DNA from: Bacteriovoracaceae bacterium UBA6200
GTDB lineage: Bacteria; Bdellovibrionota; Bacteriovoracia; Bacteriovoracales; Bacteriovoracaceae
DNA length: 64,000 bases
Reading direction: 5' to 3'
NCBI GenBank assembly: GCA_002422605.1
Contig: DISW01000023.1
Span: 248,001-312,000 of the forward strand
Shown: piece after piece, positions 41,977-50,781 of the stretch
Numbering within the stretch: the first letter of the stretch is position 1
Layout: each line of letters begins with the position of its first letter
Program-made: the position numbers and the translations under genes
The notes under the pieces: model-generated
Told to the model about the DNA's origin: nothing
The model's input: only the letters and a program-made list of their open reading frames with translations
Database searches by the model: none

Positions 41977-43859
41977 ATAAATGATTCATCCGCAGGGTCT
42001 TGCTTCCCTTGATAGGTCACCGGAAGGGAATCTGAGACCTTCTCATCAAGGAGTTTTAAAACCTTGTGAAGTTCATCTTCTGACAGTGTCTCTTTCTCCA
42101 TGAGAGTCTTAGCAGCAAGATTCAGAATGGGACGATGATTATCTAAAAACTCATAGGCCCTCTCATAGGCATTCATGACAATTCTTTTCACATTCACATC
42201 AATTTCATTAATCGTTTCATCCGAGAGTACTGCGGAGCTGAGACTTTCTTTAGTATTTAAAAAAGGTGAACTAGGTTCTTCGTAAGCAACATAGCCGAGT
42301 TCACTCGTCATCCCAAAACGCATAACCATTTCGCGGGCAATAGAGGTGGCCTTCACTAAATCGTCAGAAGCCCCGGTGCTTAAATGCCCAAAGACCAGCA
42401 TTTCAGATGCCCTGCCGGCCATGAAAACACTCATCTTATTTTCGAGATCTTCTTTGGTTAAAATATAACGATCTTCTGTGGGATGTTGAATCGTATACCC
42501 CATAGATCCTATACCGTGAGGGATAATTGAGATCTTGTGAATTTTATCATCTTTATTGAGGGCGTAACCTACCAGCGCATGACCCATTTCATGGTAGGAA
42601 ACGATTTCTTTCTCTTTGGGACTTAGGACTTTACTTTTTTTCTCAATACCCGCCACAATCCTTTCCATCGCACGAGTGAAGTGATCCAAAACAATCGCAT
42701 CAGCTTTATCTCTCATGGCTATAATTGCCGCTTCATTCACAAGATTGGCAAGATCTGCTCCTGTAAAACCAGGAGTGATGGCAGCAATTGAATCCAGCTC
42801 TACGTTAGGTCCTAACTTTACTTTTTTCGTGTGAATTCTAAGAATATCAGTTCTGCCTTTACGGTCTGGTTTATCGACAACTACTTGTCTGTCAAATCGT
42901 CCGGCCCTTAGAAGAGCAGGATCAATCATCTCGGGTCTGTTGGTCGCTGCAAGAATAATGATGCCTCCCTGCGTATCAAAGCCATCCATTTCAACTAAGA
43001 GTTGATTGAGAGTTTGTTCTTTTTCATCATTACCGGACATAATATTTGAATGGCGTGTTTTCCCCATGGCATCGAGTTCATCAATAAAAATGATACAAGG
43101 AGCTGTCTTCTTGGCCTGTTCAAAAAGATCCCTTACACGCGCAGCTCCTACACCTACAAACATTTCGACAAATTCAGCACCGCTGGTTGAGAAGAAGGGA
43201 ACATTGGCTTCCCCTGCGATGGCCTTAGCGATAAGAGTTTTGCCTGTACCGGGAGAACCCACGAGTAAGATCCCTTTAGGCATTTTACCGCCCAGGCTTT
43301 TTACCTGATCAGTATTTTTTAAGAAGTCGATGATTTCTCGGAGTTCCTCCAAAGCTTCATCTGCACCGGCCACGTCTTTGAAAGTGGTCTTGGTATCTTT
43401 TTCTACATAAATCTTGGCCTTACTCTTTCCGATGGACATGAAGGATCCGCCTCCGGCGTTCATGCCTTTTAACCCACGCCTAAGAATGAAGTACCAGAAA
43501 CCGATAAAGAGGAGAGTAGGCAAGAAAAAGAGAACGAAGTTTCCTAGAAAAGTTGATTGTCCTTCACTAGCATAGACGATGTCATACTTATCGAGTTCGT
43601 TAGATAAGTCGGGTGGGACTACGGTTGTTTGAAAGATTGTTTTTCCATCCACAGGATTCTTGAATTCACCACTGGCGGTTTCTCCCCTTATGGTGACACT
43701 TTTAACATCCCCTTTTTCCAGGTGATATTTAAATTCACTATAGGGCATGCGATCCATGGATGCTCCTTCCAGACAACTACGTAAGATCAGAACGGTCATT
43801 AGTCCCAGAAAGATGTGGTAGTAATTGAAGACAAATTTCTTATTGTTTTCATTTTCCAT
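41970..43859 (-). CDS. ftsH: ATP-dependent membrane zinc metalloprotease FtsH
   Basis: 629 residues, normal length. Two N-terminal membrane spans (about 12-28 and 103-127) enclose a short periplasmic domain. AAA+ module: Walker A GSPGTGKT (201-208), Walker B IIFIDELDA, second region of homology ATNRPEMIDPALLRAGRFDR. The zinc site is HEMGH (423-427) with the later Asp in the GASDDLVKAT block. It degrades misfolded and regulatory membrane or cytosolic proteins. Pore loop FVEMFVGVGAARVRD is intact. Many bacteria of this type have more than one ftsH; this copy has no cell-division neighbours (ftsJ, folP), so it may be an accessory paralogue. Confidence 0.96.
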   Translation of the reverse strand: MENENNKKFVFNYYHIFLGLMTVLILRSCLEGASMDRMPYSEFKYHLEKGDVKSVTIRGETASGEFKNPVDGKTIFQTTVVPPDLSNELDKYDIVYASEGQSTFLGNFVLFFLPTLLFIGFWYFILRRGLKGMNAGGGSFMSIGKSKAKIYVEKDTKTTFKDVAGADEALEELREIIDFLKNTDQVKSLGGKMPKGILLVGSPGTGKTLIAKAIAGEANVPFFSTSGAEFVEMFVGVGAARVRDLFEQAKKTAPCIIFIDELDAMGKTRHSNIMSGNDEKEQTLNQLLVEMDGFDTQGGIIILAATNRPEMIDPALLRAGRFDRQVVVDKPDRKGRTDILRIHTKKVKLGPNVELDSIAAITPGFTGADLANLVNEAAIIAMRDKADAIVLDHFTRAMERIVAGIEKKSKVLSPKEKEIVSYHEMGHALVGYALNKDDKIHKISIIPHGIGSMGYTIQHPTEDRYILTKEDLENKMSVFMAGRASEMLVFGHLSTGASDDLVKATSIAREMVMRFGMTSELGYVAYEEPSSPFLNTKESLSSAVLSDETINEIDVNVKRIVMNAYERAYEFLDNHRPILNLAAKTLMEKETLSEDELHKVLKLLDEKVSDSLPVTYQGKQDPADESFIH

Positions 43860-43872
43860 TATTGAGCATGGT

Positions 43873-43935
43873 AACGATAAAATTCCTTCTGATCATGGCA
43901 CTGGGCTCAGATAACTGACTAACGCTCTTATCGTT
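43873..43935. promoter_or_regulatory. Spaced inverted repeat in the ftsH-osmC divergent region
   Basis: AACGATAA (43873-43880) and TTATCGTT (43928-43935), exact complements 47 bases apart, between the divergent ftsH and OsmC-family genes. They may be paired binding sites of a shared regulator. Confidence 0.3.
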
Positions 43936-44014
43936 GTTTTAATATTAAGTTGGACGAAACCAATAGCAGACCGATACTAAATTGATCCTTCGTCACTTGC
44001 AGCAAGGAGCCTTT

Positions 44015-44473
44015 ATGGAGTTTAGTACAGTATGGGAAAATGGAATGTCGTTCAAATCAATGATCGGAGAGCACGACCTTACAATGGATGCCCAATATCC
44101 CTTGGGTCAAGATAAGGGAGTTAATCCTAAAGAAATGCTTGCTGCTTCTTTAGCAGGCTGCATTGGCATGGATGTAGTGGGTCTTCTGAAAAAGTATCGA
44201 CAGCTCGTCGATTCTTTCGAGATTGAAACCGATATGAAACAAAGCGACGATGGTTATCCCATTACTTTTATTGGAGCTGACCTTACGTTGAAATTAACTG
44301 GAAACATAGACGAAGCCTTACTTCTTGAAGCAGTGGTGCTCGCCACAAGAAAGTATTGTGGTGTGAGTTCCATGCTCTCTCAGTCCTTTCCTATCAATTG
44401 GTCAGTTTATCTTAACGATCAAAGGTTAGGAACTGGAGGGGCCATGACTCAATTTCTTTTCTCTTTAGAATAG
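44015..44473 (+). CDS. OsmC/Ohr-family peroxiredoxin-like protein
   Basis: 152 residues from the ATG after GCAAGGAG; the upstream frame extension is rejected. The two redox cysteines are Cys49 (AASLAGCIGMDV) and Cys115 (RKYCGVSSML), spaced as in OsmC. The family reduces organic hydroperoxides. Divergent from ftsH, overlapping the convergent secreted-protein gene by 9 bases. Confidence 0.9.
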   Translation: MEFSTVWENGMSFKSMIGEHDLTMDAQYPLGQDKGVNPKEMLAASLAGCIGMDVVGLLKKYRQLVDSFEIETDMKQSDDGYPITFIGADLTLKLTGNIDEALLLEAVVLATRKYCGVSSMLSQSFPINWSVYLNDQRLGTGGAMTQFLFSLE

Positions 44474-45148
44474 GTGAGAAGGAATTCTCCAGGCTGCATG
44501 TGAATTAATATTAATCAGTACTAACCCTTGAGAATCCATTGCTGAAGGAAGTCTTCCCTTGAAGTTAATAATCTCATCTATGGCACGGTCGAGTTCAATC
44601 GTTTTTAGTGGCAATTCATCAGCAATCTTTTCAAGCCTTAGACCCGCTTCTTGAAAATGCTTTACTCCTGTCACTTTGAATGAAGTAGAGACTTGCTTTA
44701 ATGTTTTTTTCAACTTGATGAGATAGTTTCTTTCGGTTTCATTCTTTTGATTAATTCTCGAAAAAGCGAATTCTTTCATATCTGGCATATTGCTGTCATA
44801 GGCATAAAAAGGAACGATTTTATCAAAGTCCCAGCCCCAGGAAACTTTCTTAACCTGGACTCCCTGACAGGCCGTCATTCTGGCATCATCTTCACTGTTC
44901 CTGATCATCACATCTTTAACTGCCAGGACTTGCTCCAATCCTTCTTTTAGTTGGCATTCATAAGCACATTCAAATTTTACTCTGCGCGGATAATTTGTGC
45001 TGAAGTCACTATCGATGTAGCGCTTAGACCCAGTTATTGGGGAGCAATGATTGAGAGGTATTTCATTTGAGGCATAGGCCCCAAGAGTCAGAAAGAGAAT
45101 CGATAGAAGACTGGTTGAAAATAAGAGATGTTTTAATTGAGTTTTCAT
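44465..45148 (-). CDS. Secreted protein of unknown function
   Basis: 227 residues from the ATG giving MKTQLKHLLF. Signal peptide cut after AYA. Mature cysteines (LNHCSPI, FECAYECQLK, TACQG) suggest disulfides. The C-terminal half is helical. No family recognised. Followed upstream on the same strand by another small secreted protein, about 50 bases away. Confidence 0.65.
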   Translation of the reverse strand: MKTQLKHLLFSTSLLSILFLTLGAYASNEIPLNHCSPITGSKRYIDSDFSTNYPRRVKFECAYECQLKEGLEQVLAVKDVMIRNSEDDARMTACQGVQVKKVSWGWDFDKIVPFYAYDSNMPDMKEFAFSRINQKNETERNYLIKLKKTLKQVSTSFKVTGVKHFQEAGLRLEKIADELPLKTIELDRAIDEIINFKGRLPSAMDSQGLVLININSHAAWRIPSHLF

Positions 45149-45199
45149 GGTCCAGATTTTAAGCCCAAGATTTATGGGAATGTTCAAGACCTGTAAATC

Positions 45200-45628
45200 T
45201 TACAGAGGTTTTAGATCTCCCTTCACGGTCAAAGCTATCTTTTCTCCATCATGCCACTCTTCCAAGTAATGAATTTGTCCTTCATCGTCTTTCACTAGTG
45301 TTAAATAGTAAGTTGAACCATCTTCTGGATCATAATAATGGTATTGAAGTTTCTTCTTGAAAACACTTCCCATCTCCAGGTTTCCATGAAAGAGGATTCC
45401 ATCCTTAATAGTGAATTCAAAAGCATCAAAAGCCGCCTTAAGGAAGCCACAAATGTAGCCTCCTTGATGGAGCTTGAATGATTTCTCTGAAGTATTAATA
45501 TCCAGGAAAACCTCTGAGCATTCGTAGCGTTTTCCTGTATGAAAGACAGCGGCTCCAGTGCCTGAGAACTTGCCATTAAAATCAGCGTAGACGGGTAATG
45601 AAATCAAAATAAGAAATAAATATTTCAT
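45200..45628 (-). CDS. Small secreted protein of unknown function
   Basis: 142 residues with a signal peptide (cut after VYA, residue 15). Beta-rich mature part (FNGKFSGTGAAVFHTGK, YECSEVFLDIN, GGYICGFLKAAF) with two cysteines; the small beta-barrel look is only an impression. The start overlaps the GST stop by 4 bases, so the two are probably coupled. Confidence 0.65.
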   Translation of the reverse strand: MKYLFLILISLPVYADFNGKFSGTGAAVFHTGKRYECSEVFLDINTSEKSFKLHQGGYICGFLKAAFDAFEFTIKDGILFHGNLEMGSVFKKKLQYHYYDPEDGSTYYLTLVKDDEGQIHYLEEWHDGEKIALTVKGDLKPL

Positions 45629-46311
45629 CGGGAGCTTTGTCCGAAGAGAATTTTTTTTGCTTCTTCTGTCATGGGTTGATCAGTGTTTATTTTATCGGCC
45701 AGTTCATAGGCCCTAATAACAGCGGGTCTTTTGGCCATTTTCTCAAACCACTTTTTAAGGTTTGGAAAGTCATTTAAATTCTGTCCTTGTCGCTCATAAG
45801 GCACGATCCATGGATAAATGGCCATATCAGCAATCGAGTAGTCACCGGCCACCCAATCTTTACCCTCTAATTGCTTATTTAAAACGCCGTAGAGACGATT
45901 TGTTTCCCTAATATATCTTTCCATTGCGTAGGGGATTTTCTCTGTAGCATAAACATTAAAATGGTGATTCTGCCCGGCCATGGGACCGAGTCCTCCCATT
46001 TGCCAGAAAAGCCACTGAGAGACTAAGGCCTTACCTCTAGTATCGACAGGAATGAACTTTTTAGTTTTTTCCGCGAGGTACCACAGGATTGCCCCGGACT
46101 CGAAGAGAGAAAGAGGGCCTTTTTGATCATCAGGATGTTGATCAATGATGGCGGGGATTCGGTTATTGGGGGCTATTTTCAAAAATTCCGGTTCGAACTG
46201 TTCGCCCTTACCAATATTAATCGGGTGAATTTTGTAGGGGAGAACACTTTCTTCGAGAAAAATCGTGATTTTATGCCCATTCGGAGTTGTCCAATAAAAT
46301 AAATCAATCAT
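45625..46311 (-). CDS. Glutathione S-transferase, YfcG/YghU-like
   Basis: 228 residues from the ATG spaced 7 bases after AAGGA; a GTG two codons upstream is the alternative. The thioredoxin-like N-terminal domain has WTTPNGHKITIFLEES, INIGKGEQFEPEFLKIAPNNRIPAI and LFESGAILWYLAEK; the helical C-terminal domain has GKDWVAGDYSIADMAIYPW. This pattern (T-x-N-G-x-K) matches Nu-class bacterial GSTs with disulfide-bond reductase activity. Substrate unknown. Confidence 0.93.
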   Translation of the reverse strand: MIDLFYWTTPNGHKITIFLEESVLPYKIHPINIGKGEQFEPEFLKIAPNNRIPAIIDQHPDDQKGPLSLFESGAILWYLAEKTKKFIPVDTRGKALVSQWLFWQMGGLGPMAGQNHHFNVYATEKIPYAMERYIRETNRLYGVLNKQLEGKDWVAGDYSIADMAIYPWIVPYERQGQNLNDFPNLKKWFEKMAKRPAVIRAYELADKINTDQPMTEEAKKILFGQSSR

Positions 46312-46382
46312 AACCACATCCTTGTTGTTAATAGATTAGCTGGAACATTGCGAGTCATTCAAGTTTCTGGTAACTAGAAAGG

Positions 46383-46589
46383 ATGGATTTAGGAAATCTA
46401 AGCTTATTTATTAAAATGATTACTCAAGAATACCCACTATCAGAGAGGGAGATAACTGTTTTAAGCAGCCGTTTACTTGCAGATGATAAGGAATTCGAAA
46501 AAGTTTGGGCTCAATTCAAAAATAAGGGCCAGTCTTTCTCTAAGGGAGTCGATCCCTTCAAGCAGCTCTTACTGGAATTAATTAGCTAG
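46383..46589 (+). CDS. Small protein of unknown function
   Basis: 68 residues, helical (MDLGNLSLFIKMITQEYPLSEREI, then LLADDKEFEKVWAQF). The purine-rich AGAAAGG lies directly against the ATG, which is closer than ideal. It fills a gap between minus-strand genes and its TAG shares CTAG with the convergent neighbour, as many real gene ends do here. Plausible but unproven. Confidence 0.5.
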   Translation: MDLGNLSLFIKMITQEYPLSEREITVLSSRLLADDKEFEKVWAQFKNKGQSFSKGVDPFKQLLLELIS

Positions 46590-46909
46590 GGAGTTAAGTG
46601 ACAGTCAATGTCGCCACCGACAAGCTCATCATTAATGTAGATGTGGCAACCAGGTGTTCCATACCATTTCGTCCCGATGACTACTTTACAGAGACCTACA
46701 TTATCAATCGTAAATAAGTATTGGGTCTTTACAGACAATAACCAGTAGAAGTTTTCACCCATAAGTCTTCCATCCAAATGATAACTTTCGCCATTCATTC
46801 CAAGAATCGACCACCAATTTTTGACTTCAATTTGGTGCCCATTATGATGATGGGCCCAGGTTTTTTGGAATGCCGACCTACGGACAAGTTCCTTAAACTT
46901 ATTCTTCAT
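46586..46909 (-). CDS. Small protein of unknown function
   Basis: 107 residues, no signal peptide, basic, Trp/Tyr-rich beta-strand sequence (WWSILGMNGESYHLDGRLMG, YLFTIDNVGLCKVVIG). Looks like a compact beta domain. Not recognised. Upstream AT-rich region carries three TTAAG repeats of unknown meaning. Confidence 0.55.
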   Translation of the reverse strand: MKNKFKELVRRSAFQKTWAHHHNGHQIEVKNWWSILGMNGESYHLDGRLMGENFYWLLSVKTQYLFTIDNVGLCKVVIGTKWYGTPGCHIYINDELVGGDIDCHLTP

Positions 46910-47001
46910 TCAAATATCTTAGCGAATAAATCATGAATGCTTTACTTAAGATTTATTATTTAAGTTTTCTTAAGTTTTTGTATTAAAAACTGTCTAAAAT
47001 A

Positions 47002-47029
47002 TTGACACTAATCCTGATGTCTCTATCTG
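47002..47029 (+). promoter_or_regulatory. Promoter-like TTGACA / TATCTG before the J-domain gene
   Basis: TTGACA at 47002-47007 and TATCTG at about 47024-47029 with a 16-base spacer. It argues that the translation start of the next gene is the ATG at 47044 and not the TTG at 47002. Confidence 0.4.
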
Positions 47030-47043
47030 CCGATAGGGAACCT

Positions 47044-47607
47044 ATGGAGATGGTTAATTACTACATAACAACTTTAGGAAATGCTTTTACTAAGCTCCTT
47101 CCCTTATTCATCTTTCTGGTAGGTGGATACTTTATCTTTATCAAGATGCCCTTTTTATTCTTTAGAAAGAGTATAGACAATCAAAAAAAACAGGAAGACC
47201 AAGGGAATAAAGAAATCGCAGTTAAGGACTATACTGTAGATGATTATTTAGAGTTCCAGCGAAAAATGAAACTTATGAATGGGGAAGTTCCCAAGTTAGA
47301 GGCTGGCACTCTAAAGAAAGAAGAAAAAAAAGAAGAAAAGAAAACAGAGCATAAAAAAACTGAACAAAAGAAAACAAGGGTACAAAGGCCTTCAAGTCCT
47401 CAGCAGATATCACCTGAAAAGATATTTGGACTTCAGGATAATCAAACCGTCACTAAAGCTGAGCTTAAAAAAAGATACTTTGAACTCTTAAAACAGAATC
47501 ATCCTGATCGAGTAGCCTCCATGGGTGCCGAATTTAAAAGGCTTGCCGAGAAGAACACTAAAGACATCAATAGTGCTTATGAAAAGCTGAAAAATAAAGC
47601 GGCTTAA
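47044..47607 (+). CDS. Membrane-anchored J-domain protein
   Basis: 187 residues from the ATG after AGGGAACCT. One membrane span near the N-terminus (about 16-40), a Lys/Glu-rich low-complexity linker (about 95-115), then a C-terminal J domain: KAELKKRYFELLKQNHPDRVASMG with the HPD motif at His153. J proteins activate DnaK; the membrane anchor suggests it recruits DnaK to the inner membrane, as DjlA does. Partner unknown. Stop shares TTAA with pcp. Confidence 0.85.
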   Translation: MEMVNYYITTLGNAFTKLLPLFIFLVGGYFIFIKMPFLFFRKSIDNQKKQEDQGNKEIAVKDYTVDDYLEFQRKMKLMNGEVPKLEAGTLKKEEKKEEKKTEHKKTEQKKTRVQRPSSPQQISPEKIFGLQDNQTVTKAELKKRYFELLKQNHPDRVASMGAEFKRLAEKNTKDINSAYEKLKNKAA

Positions 47608-48179
47608 TAATCAATGTAATGAAGAATGTGTGAGACAGCTTCTTGAAGTTGGGACTGAGACATTTTTTCTATCGGCGGGACATGAATGAAACCACAGAGT
47701 CTGAAAGTATCCTGATTGCTTTCCATTAATTTATAAAATAAATAGTTGCAGACATACGCACCCGCATCATTTGAGATTCTTACCGGGATTCTGGCTTCTT
47801 TCAATCTTGATTCTATACCTTGTATAGGGAGAGTAGAGAGATAGGAAGGAGGTCCGTTAAGGCATATTGGCCGCTTTCGAGGTTGTTCTCCTTCATTATC
47901 CTGAATACGGGCATCAATATAATTAAGCGCCACATTTTCTAATTCAATTGAGTCTCTATTGGCAACTCCAAACGAAATGATCACATCAGGATTGAAGGTT
48001 TGGATCTTCTTATCAAACTTTATGAAAGCCTCTTTAAATGTAACTGGCAACAAGATTTGATCCACTGTAAGAGTGGAGGGAGAGGCTATGAGTCCCTGAT
48101 TAAGGGCTTCCACTATCAGAGCAGTGGGGTTTATTTTGTGTTCGCCAAAGGCTTCGAATCCAGAAATTAAAACGCGCAT
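47604..48179 (-). CDS. pcp: Pyrrolidone-carboxylate peptidase (pyroglutamyl peptidase I)
   Basis: 191 residues, C15 family. Removes N-terminal pyroglutamate from peptides. The catalytic residues fall at family positions: Glu81 (IELENVALN), Cys144 (DAGAYVCNYLFY) and His166 (GFIHVP). N-terminal SGFEAFG and NPT are conserved. Some usually invariant glycines in the GLAGGR loop are changed (GVANRDS). Fits peptide scavenging. Confidence 0.92.
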   Translation of the reverse strand: MRVLISGFEAFGEHKINPTALIVEALNQGLIASPSTLTVDQILLPVTFKEAFIKFDKKIQTFNPDVIISFGVANRDSIELENVALNYIDARIQDNEGEQPRKRPICLNGPPSYLSTLPIQGIESRLKEARIPVRISNDAGAYVCNYLFYKLMESNQDTFRLCGFIHVPPIEKMSQSQLQEAVSHILHYIDY

Positions 48180-48234
48180 ATCATCACATTATGGTTTTCT
48201 CTTTTGTAGAGTCAATAGAATGAATTCCTCAAGT

Positions 48235-49527
48235 TTAAATTTTAAAACTTTGACCCCTGAAAGGAACTTCAACTTCCAGAAGGTTATTCTTCAATTTTTC
48301 TTCTAAAACTTTCTTTGAATTCTTTTCCCCATGGAGCAAAAATACCCGTGCTTTTGTGTTTTCTTTGGAAACCCAAGTGATCAGTTCATTTTGATCAGCA
48401 TGAGAGGAAAAAGCTTCTGAAACAAGCACTTTTCCCGACCAGGACGCCTGCTCTTCCCGAGGACCTTCAAGGGTTCTCTCACCCATCGCCAAGGCCCTGC
48501 CAGGGGTTCCTGCGGCTTGATAACCCGGAAGGAAAAGAACAGCATCCGGATCATGTTGCCAGTTCTGGATGTGCCTCCAGATGCGTCCTCCGGTGAGCAT
48601 GCCACTGGAGCTTATAATGAGAAGAGGACCTTCTTTTCTTTTGATACTGTTCCACTGGCGTACAAAATCGATGGATTCGATATTATCCAGTGCCTGGAAT
48701 AAATCTTCCGGTCTTTTTGTCAGGTGAGCAAAGCGTTTATAAACACGATTGGCCTCTTTCATCATCGGACCATCCATATAAACCCGGATCTTATTATCAG
48801 GATGGGTGCCAAGGTATTCATAAATGAGAGTCAGGAGCATCTGGGCCCGGGCCACGGCGAAGCTCGCGATAATACCTACGGCATGTTTTCGGGAAAGTTC
48901 GAGAAGAAAGTTTTCCAGTTCCTCTTCCGCATTCCCTTTCCGTTCCTTCGCCCCATAAGTGGATTCCATAATGATAATATCGGCTTCCGGACATGGTGAG
49001 GGAGCGGGAATGAGGGTATCATCCTGACGCCCAAGATCTCCCGAGAAAACAATCTTTTTACCTTCGCTCTCGATGATAAGGGATGATGCTCCCAGAATGT
49101 GTCCTGCCGGAATGAAAGTAAAAGTTGAATCATCTATTTTTACCGGCCAGTTCCATTCTCGAGCATTGATCATATGGCAAGCTGCCACAACTTCTTTGTC
49201 AGAATAAAAATTCTCATCAACTAATGAGGCACTGTCATCCAGAATGACTTTTACCAGCTGAGCTGTTGCGGGTGTACAATAAATATGGCCACGAAAGCCT
49301 TTTTTTACCAGTCGGGGAAGGTATCCTGAATGATCTAAGTGAGCATGAGTGATAAAAATAGCGTCGATAGATTTTTCTTCAAAAGGTAGTTTAAGAGCAT
49401 TGAGCCTTTCAACTTCCGAGTTACCCTGGGCCATACCAGCATCAACTAAAATGAGTTTCTCGCCGATCTCCAGGAATGTCATAGAGCCTGTTACTTCATC
49501 GGTTGCGCCCCAAAATGTTATATTCAT
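48235..49527 (-). CDS. Metallo-beta-lactamase/beta-CASP RNase-like protein
   Basis: 430 residues. Zinc motif HAHLDH (61-66), FSGDLGR, EATYGAKER-like ESTYGAKER, then the beta-CASP part with SSSGMLTGGRIWRHIQNW and the C-terminal FSSHADQNELITWV and LLHGE blocks of the RMMBL region. Same class as bacterial CPSF73-like/YshI-type ribonucleases (exo- or endonuclease on RNA). Last gene of a minus-strand operon that starts with the second fnr-like gene; it begins 9 bases after the ATP-cone nuclease. Confidence 0.9.
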   Translation of the reverse strand: MNITFWGATDEVTGSMTFLEIGEKLILVDAGMAQGNSEVERLNALKLPFEEKSIDAIFITHAHLDHSGYLPRLVKKGFRGHIYCTPATAQLVKVILDDSASLVDENFYSDKEVVAACHMINAREWNWPVKIDDSTFTFIPAGHILGASSLIIESEGKKIVFSGDLGRQDDTLIPAPSPCPEADIIIMESTYGAKERKGNAEEELENFLLELSRKHAVGIIASFAVARAQMLLTLIYEYLGTHPDNKIRVYMDGPMMKEANRVYKRFAHLTKRPEDLFQALDNIESIDFVRQWNSIKRKEGPLLIISSSGMLTGGRIWRHIQNWQHDPDAVLFLPGYQAAGTPGRALAMGERTLEGPREEQASWSGKVLVSEAFSSHADQNELITWVSKENTKARVFLLHGEKNSKKVLEEKLKNNLLEVEVPFRGQSFKI

Positions 49528-49536
49528 TACTGCTCC

Positions 49537-50358
49537 TTAAAAGATATCAACTTCATCCTGAATATTATTAATTTCTGATTCAGAAAAACCTAATTTATAA
49601 AGGAGATCTTCTTTTCCTTTCATATCTTTTGCCAGAATGAAGCCTTTCTCGATTAATAATTGTTTAGCGTGTTTATTCAAACTTTTGAGACTTGTAATAG
49701 GATAAAGCCTTAACTCTTTAATGTGCTCAAGAAAGGATTTATCTGTAGGAGCATTAACCCCAAGAAGTCTAAGTCCAGTTCCTTCAGCGTATCGAATAGC
49801 ATCCAGGCTAAAGGCGGTATTGCTGGCCAGATAAAAGCCACTTAGACCGATGCCGGCAGTGCCACTTTTTAAATCGTCCCAACGGGCCTTAACATACAGA
49901 GCAGTTTTAATATCATTTTTTATACCCATTCTGTTATGGAACTTACATTCAACAAAAAATTTCTCTTGATGATTTATGGCAATGACATCAACTTCATGAT
50001 TGACCCATTTGCCTTTGAGAATTTGGCAGGTCTTCGTTTTATAGCCCAATTCTTCAAAGTAGCGGCCAACATACTCTTCAAAATGATGGCCAGTGGGACC
50101 GAGTTCAAAGATTGCCCTTTTTAATGAATATTGAATACCTGCTAATGGAGAACGTTCCCGGACAAGTCTTAAGGTCTTGCGATAGATGTCACTGGTCTTT
50201 TGACCTTCACAGATATCATGTGTGACTTCATTCGCAATATGCTCACATTGACGTTTGGGAAGGCCCGTCCGCACGAGAGAGTGTATGAGTTTTTTTTTGG
50301 AAAATTTTTCAGGGCGACCAGTAGATTTAAGGATTTGAAATGTATGTTTATTTCTCAT
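49537..50358 (-). CDS. ATP-cone domain fused to a PD-(D/E)XK (Mrr-like) nuclease domain
   Basis: 273 residues. Residues about 8-88 form an ATP-cone (STGRPEKFSKKKLIHSLVRTG, ERSPLAGIQYSLKRAIFELGPTG), the nucleotide-sensing module of NrdR and class I/III reductases. The nuclease-like part (about 92-200) starts HHFEEYVGRYFEELGYKT and carries Asp124 and Glu137-x-Lys139 in HEVDVIAI...FFVECKF, the classic PD-(D/E)XK core. A C-terminal helical tail ends with SEINNIQDEVDIF. It overlaps the preceding CNB-like gene by 4 bases. Likely a nucleotide-controlled nuclease; the target is unknown. Confidence 0.87.
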   Translation of the reverse strand: MRNKHTFQILKSTGRPEKFSKKKLIHSLVRTGLPKRQCEHIANEVTHDICEGQKTSDIYRKTLRLVRERSPLAGIQYSLKRAIFELGPTGHHFEEYVGRYFEELGYKTKTCQILKGKWVNHEVDVIAINHQEKFFVECKFHNRMGIKNDIKTALYVKARWDDLKSGTAGIGLSGFYLASNTAFSLDAIRYAEGTGLRLLGVNAPTDKSFLEHIKELRLYPITSLKSLNKHAKQLLIEKGFILAKDMKGKEDLLYKLGFSESEINNIQDEVDIF

Positions 50359-50717
50359 CCATCTATTTTAGAGCCTTTTACGAGATTAAACAGCTTTGAT
50401 TTTTGATTTTTTAATAAAGCGAGAATTTCAGATTTCCCTATGAGGATAATTTTTGAATTCTCTTTAATTCGGCAACCATGTTTGAGAGGAGTACCTCTCA
50501 TAAGATCTTCAACTCCGAGAAGACAACTTTGAGCAATTTGAAAGAAAGGCTTAGATCTTTTTATAAATTCAATTTTCCCTTCAATGAGAGCAATTCCTGT
50601 GACTGGAACCTGATTTTCGTAAACCAGATCAAAATCATGACCGAAAGTGAGCACATCGTACTGATTTGTCAGCGCCTCAATTTCTTCAGAATTTAGAAAA
50701 TTTACTTTTTCCTTCAT
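50355..50717 (-). CDS. Stand-alone cyclic-nucleotide-binding-fold-like protein, paralogue of 26530
   Basis: 120 residues. FDLVYENQVPVTGIALIEGKIEFIKRS and LLGVEDLMRGTPLKHGCRIKENSKIILIGKSEIL align with the 118-residue protein at 26530 over the whole length. CRP-type sensor strands without HTH and without a recognisable cyclic-nucleotide phosphate cassette. It lies 64 bases after fnr2 and overlaps the ATP-cone nuclease by 4 bases, so it belongs to that operon. It may modulate the full-length regulator; this is inference. Confidence 0.68.
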   Translation of the reverse strand: MKEKVNFLNSEEIEALTNQYDVLTFGHDFDLVYENQVPVTGIALIEGKIEFIKRSKPFFQIAQSCLLGVEDLMRGTPLKHGCRIKENSKIILIGKSEILALLKNQKSKLFNLVKGSKIDG

Positions 50718-50747
50718 CCCTAGAATTTAAATGAAATGAGCCTAAAG

Positions 50748-50769
50748 AAACATGTTGTAAGTCATGTTT
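50748..50769 (-). promoter_or_regulatory. Hairpin between fnr2 and the CNB-like gene
   Basis: AAACATG and CATGTTT arms (7 bp) with an 8-base loop, in the 64-base gap. On the minus strand CTTT follows. It may be a weak terminator or processing site that tunes expression of the downstream three genes. Confidence 0.35.
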
Positions 50770-50781
50770 TGAAATTGGTTT

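Noticed and set aside
46930..46975. AT-rich stretch with three TTAAG repeats
   Set aside because: Low-complexity AT-rich sequence; repeats are short and no function is supported.
47301..47375. Lys/Glu repeat in the J-domain protein as a DNA repeat element
   Set aside because: It is a low-complexity coding linker, with no copies elsewhere in the window.
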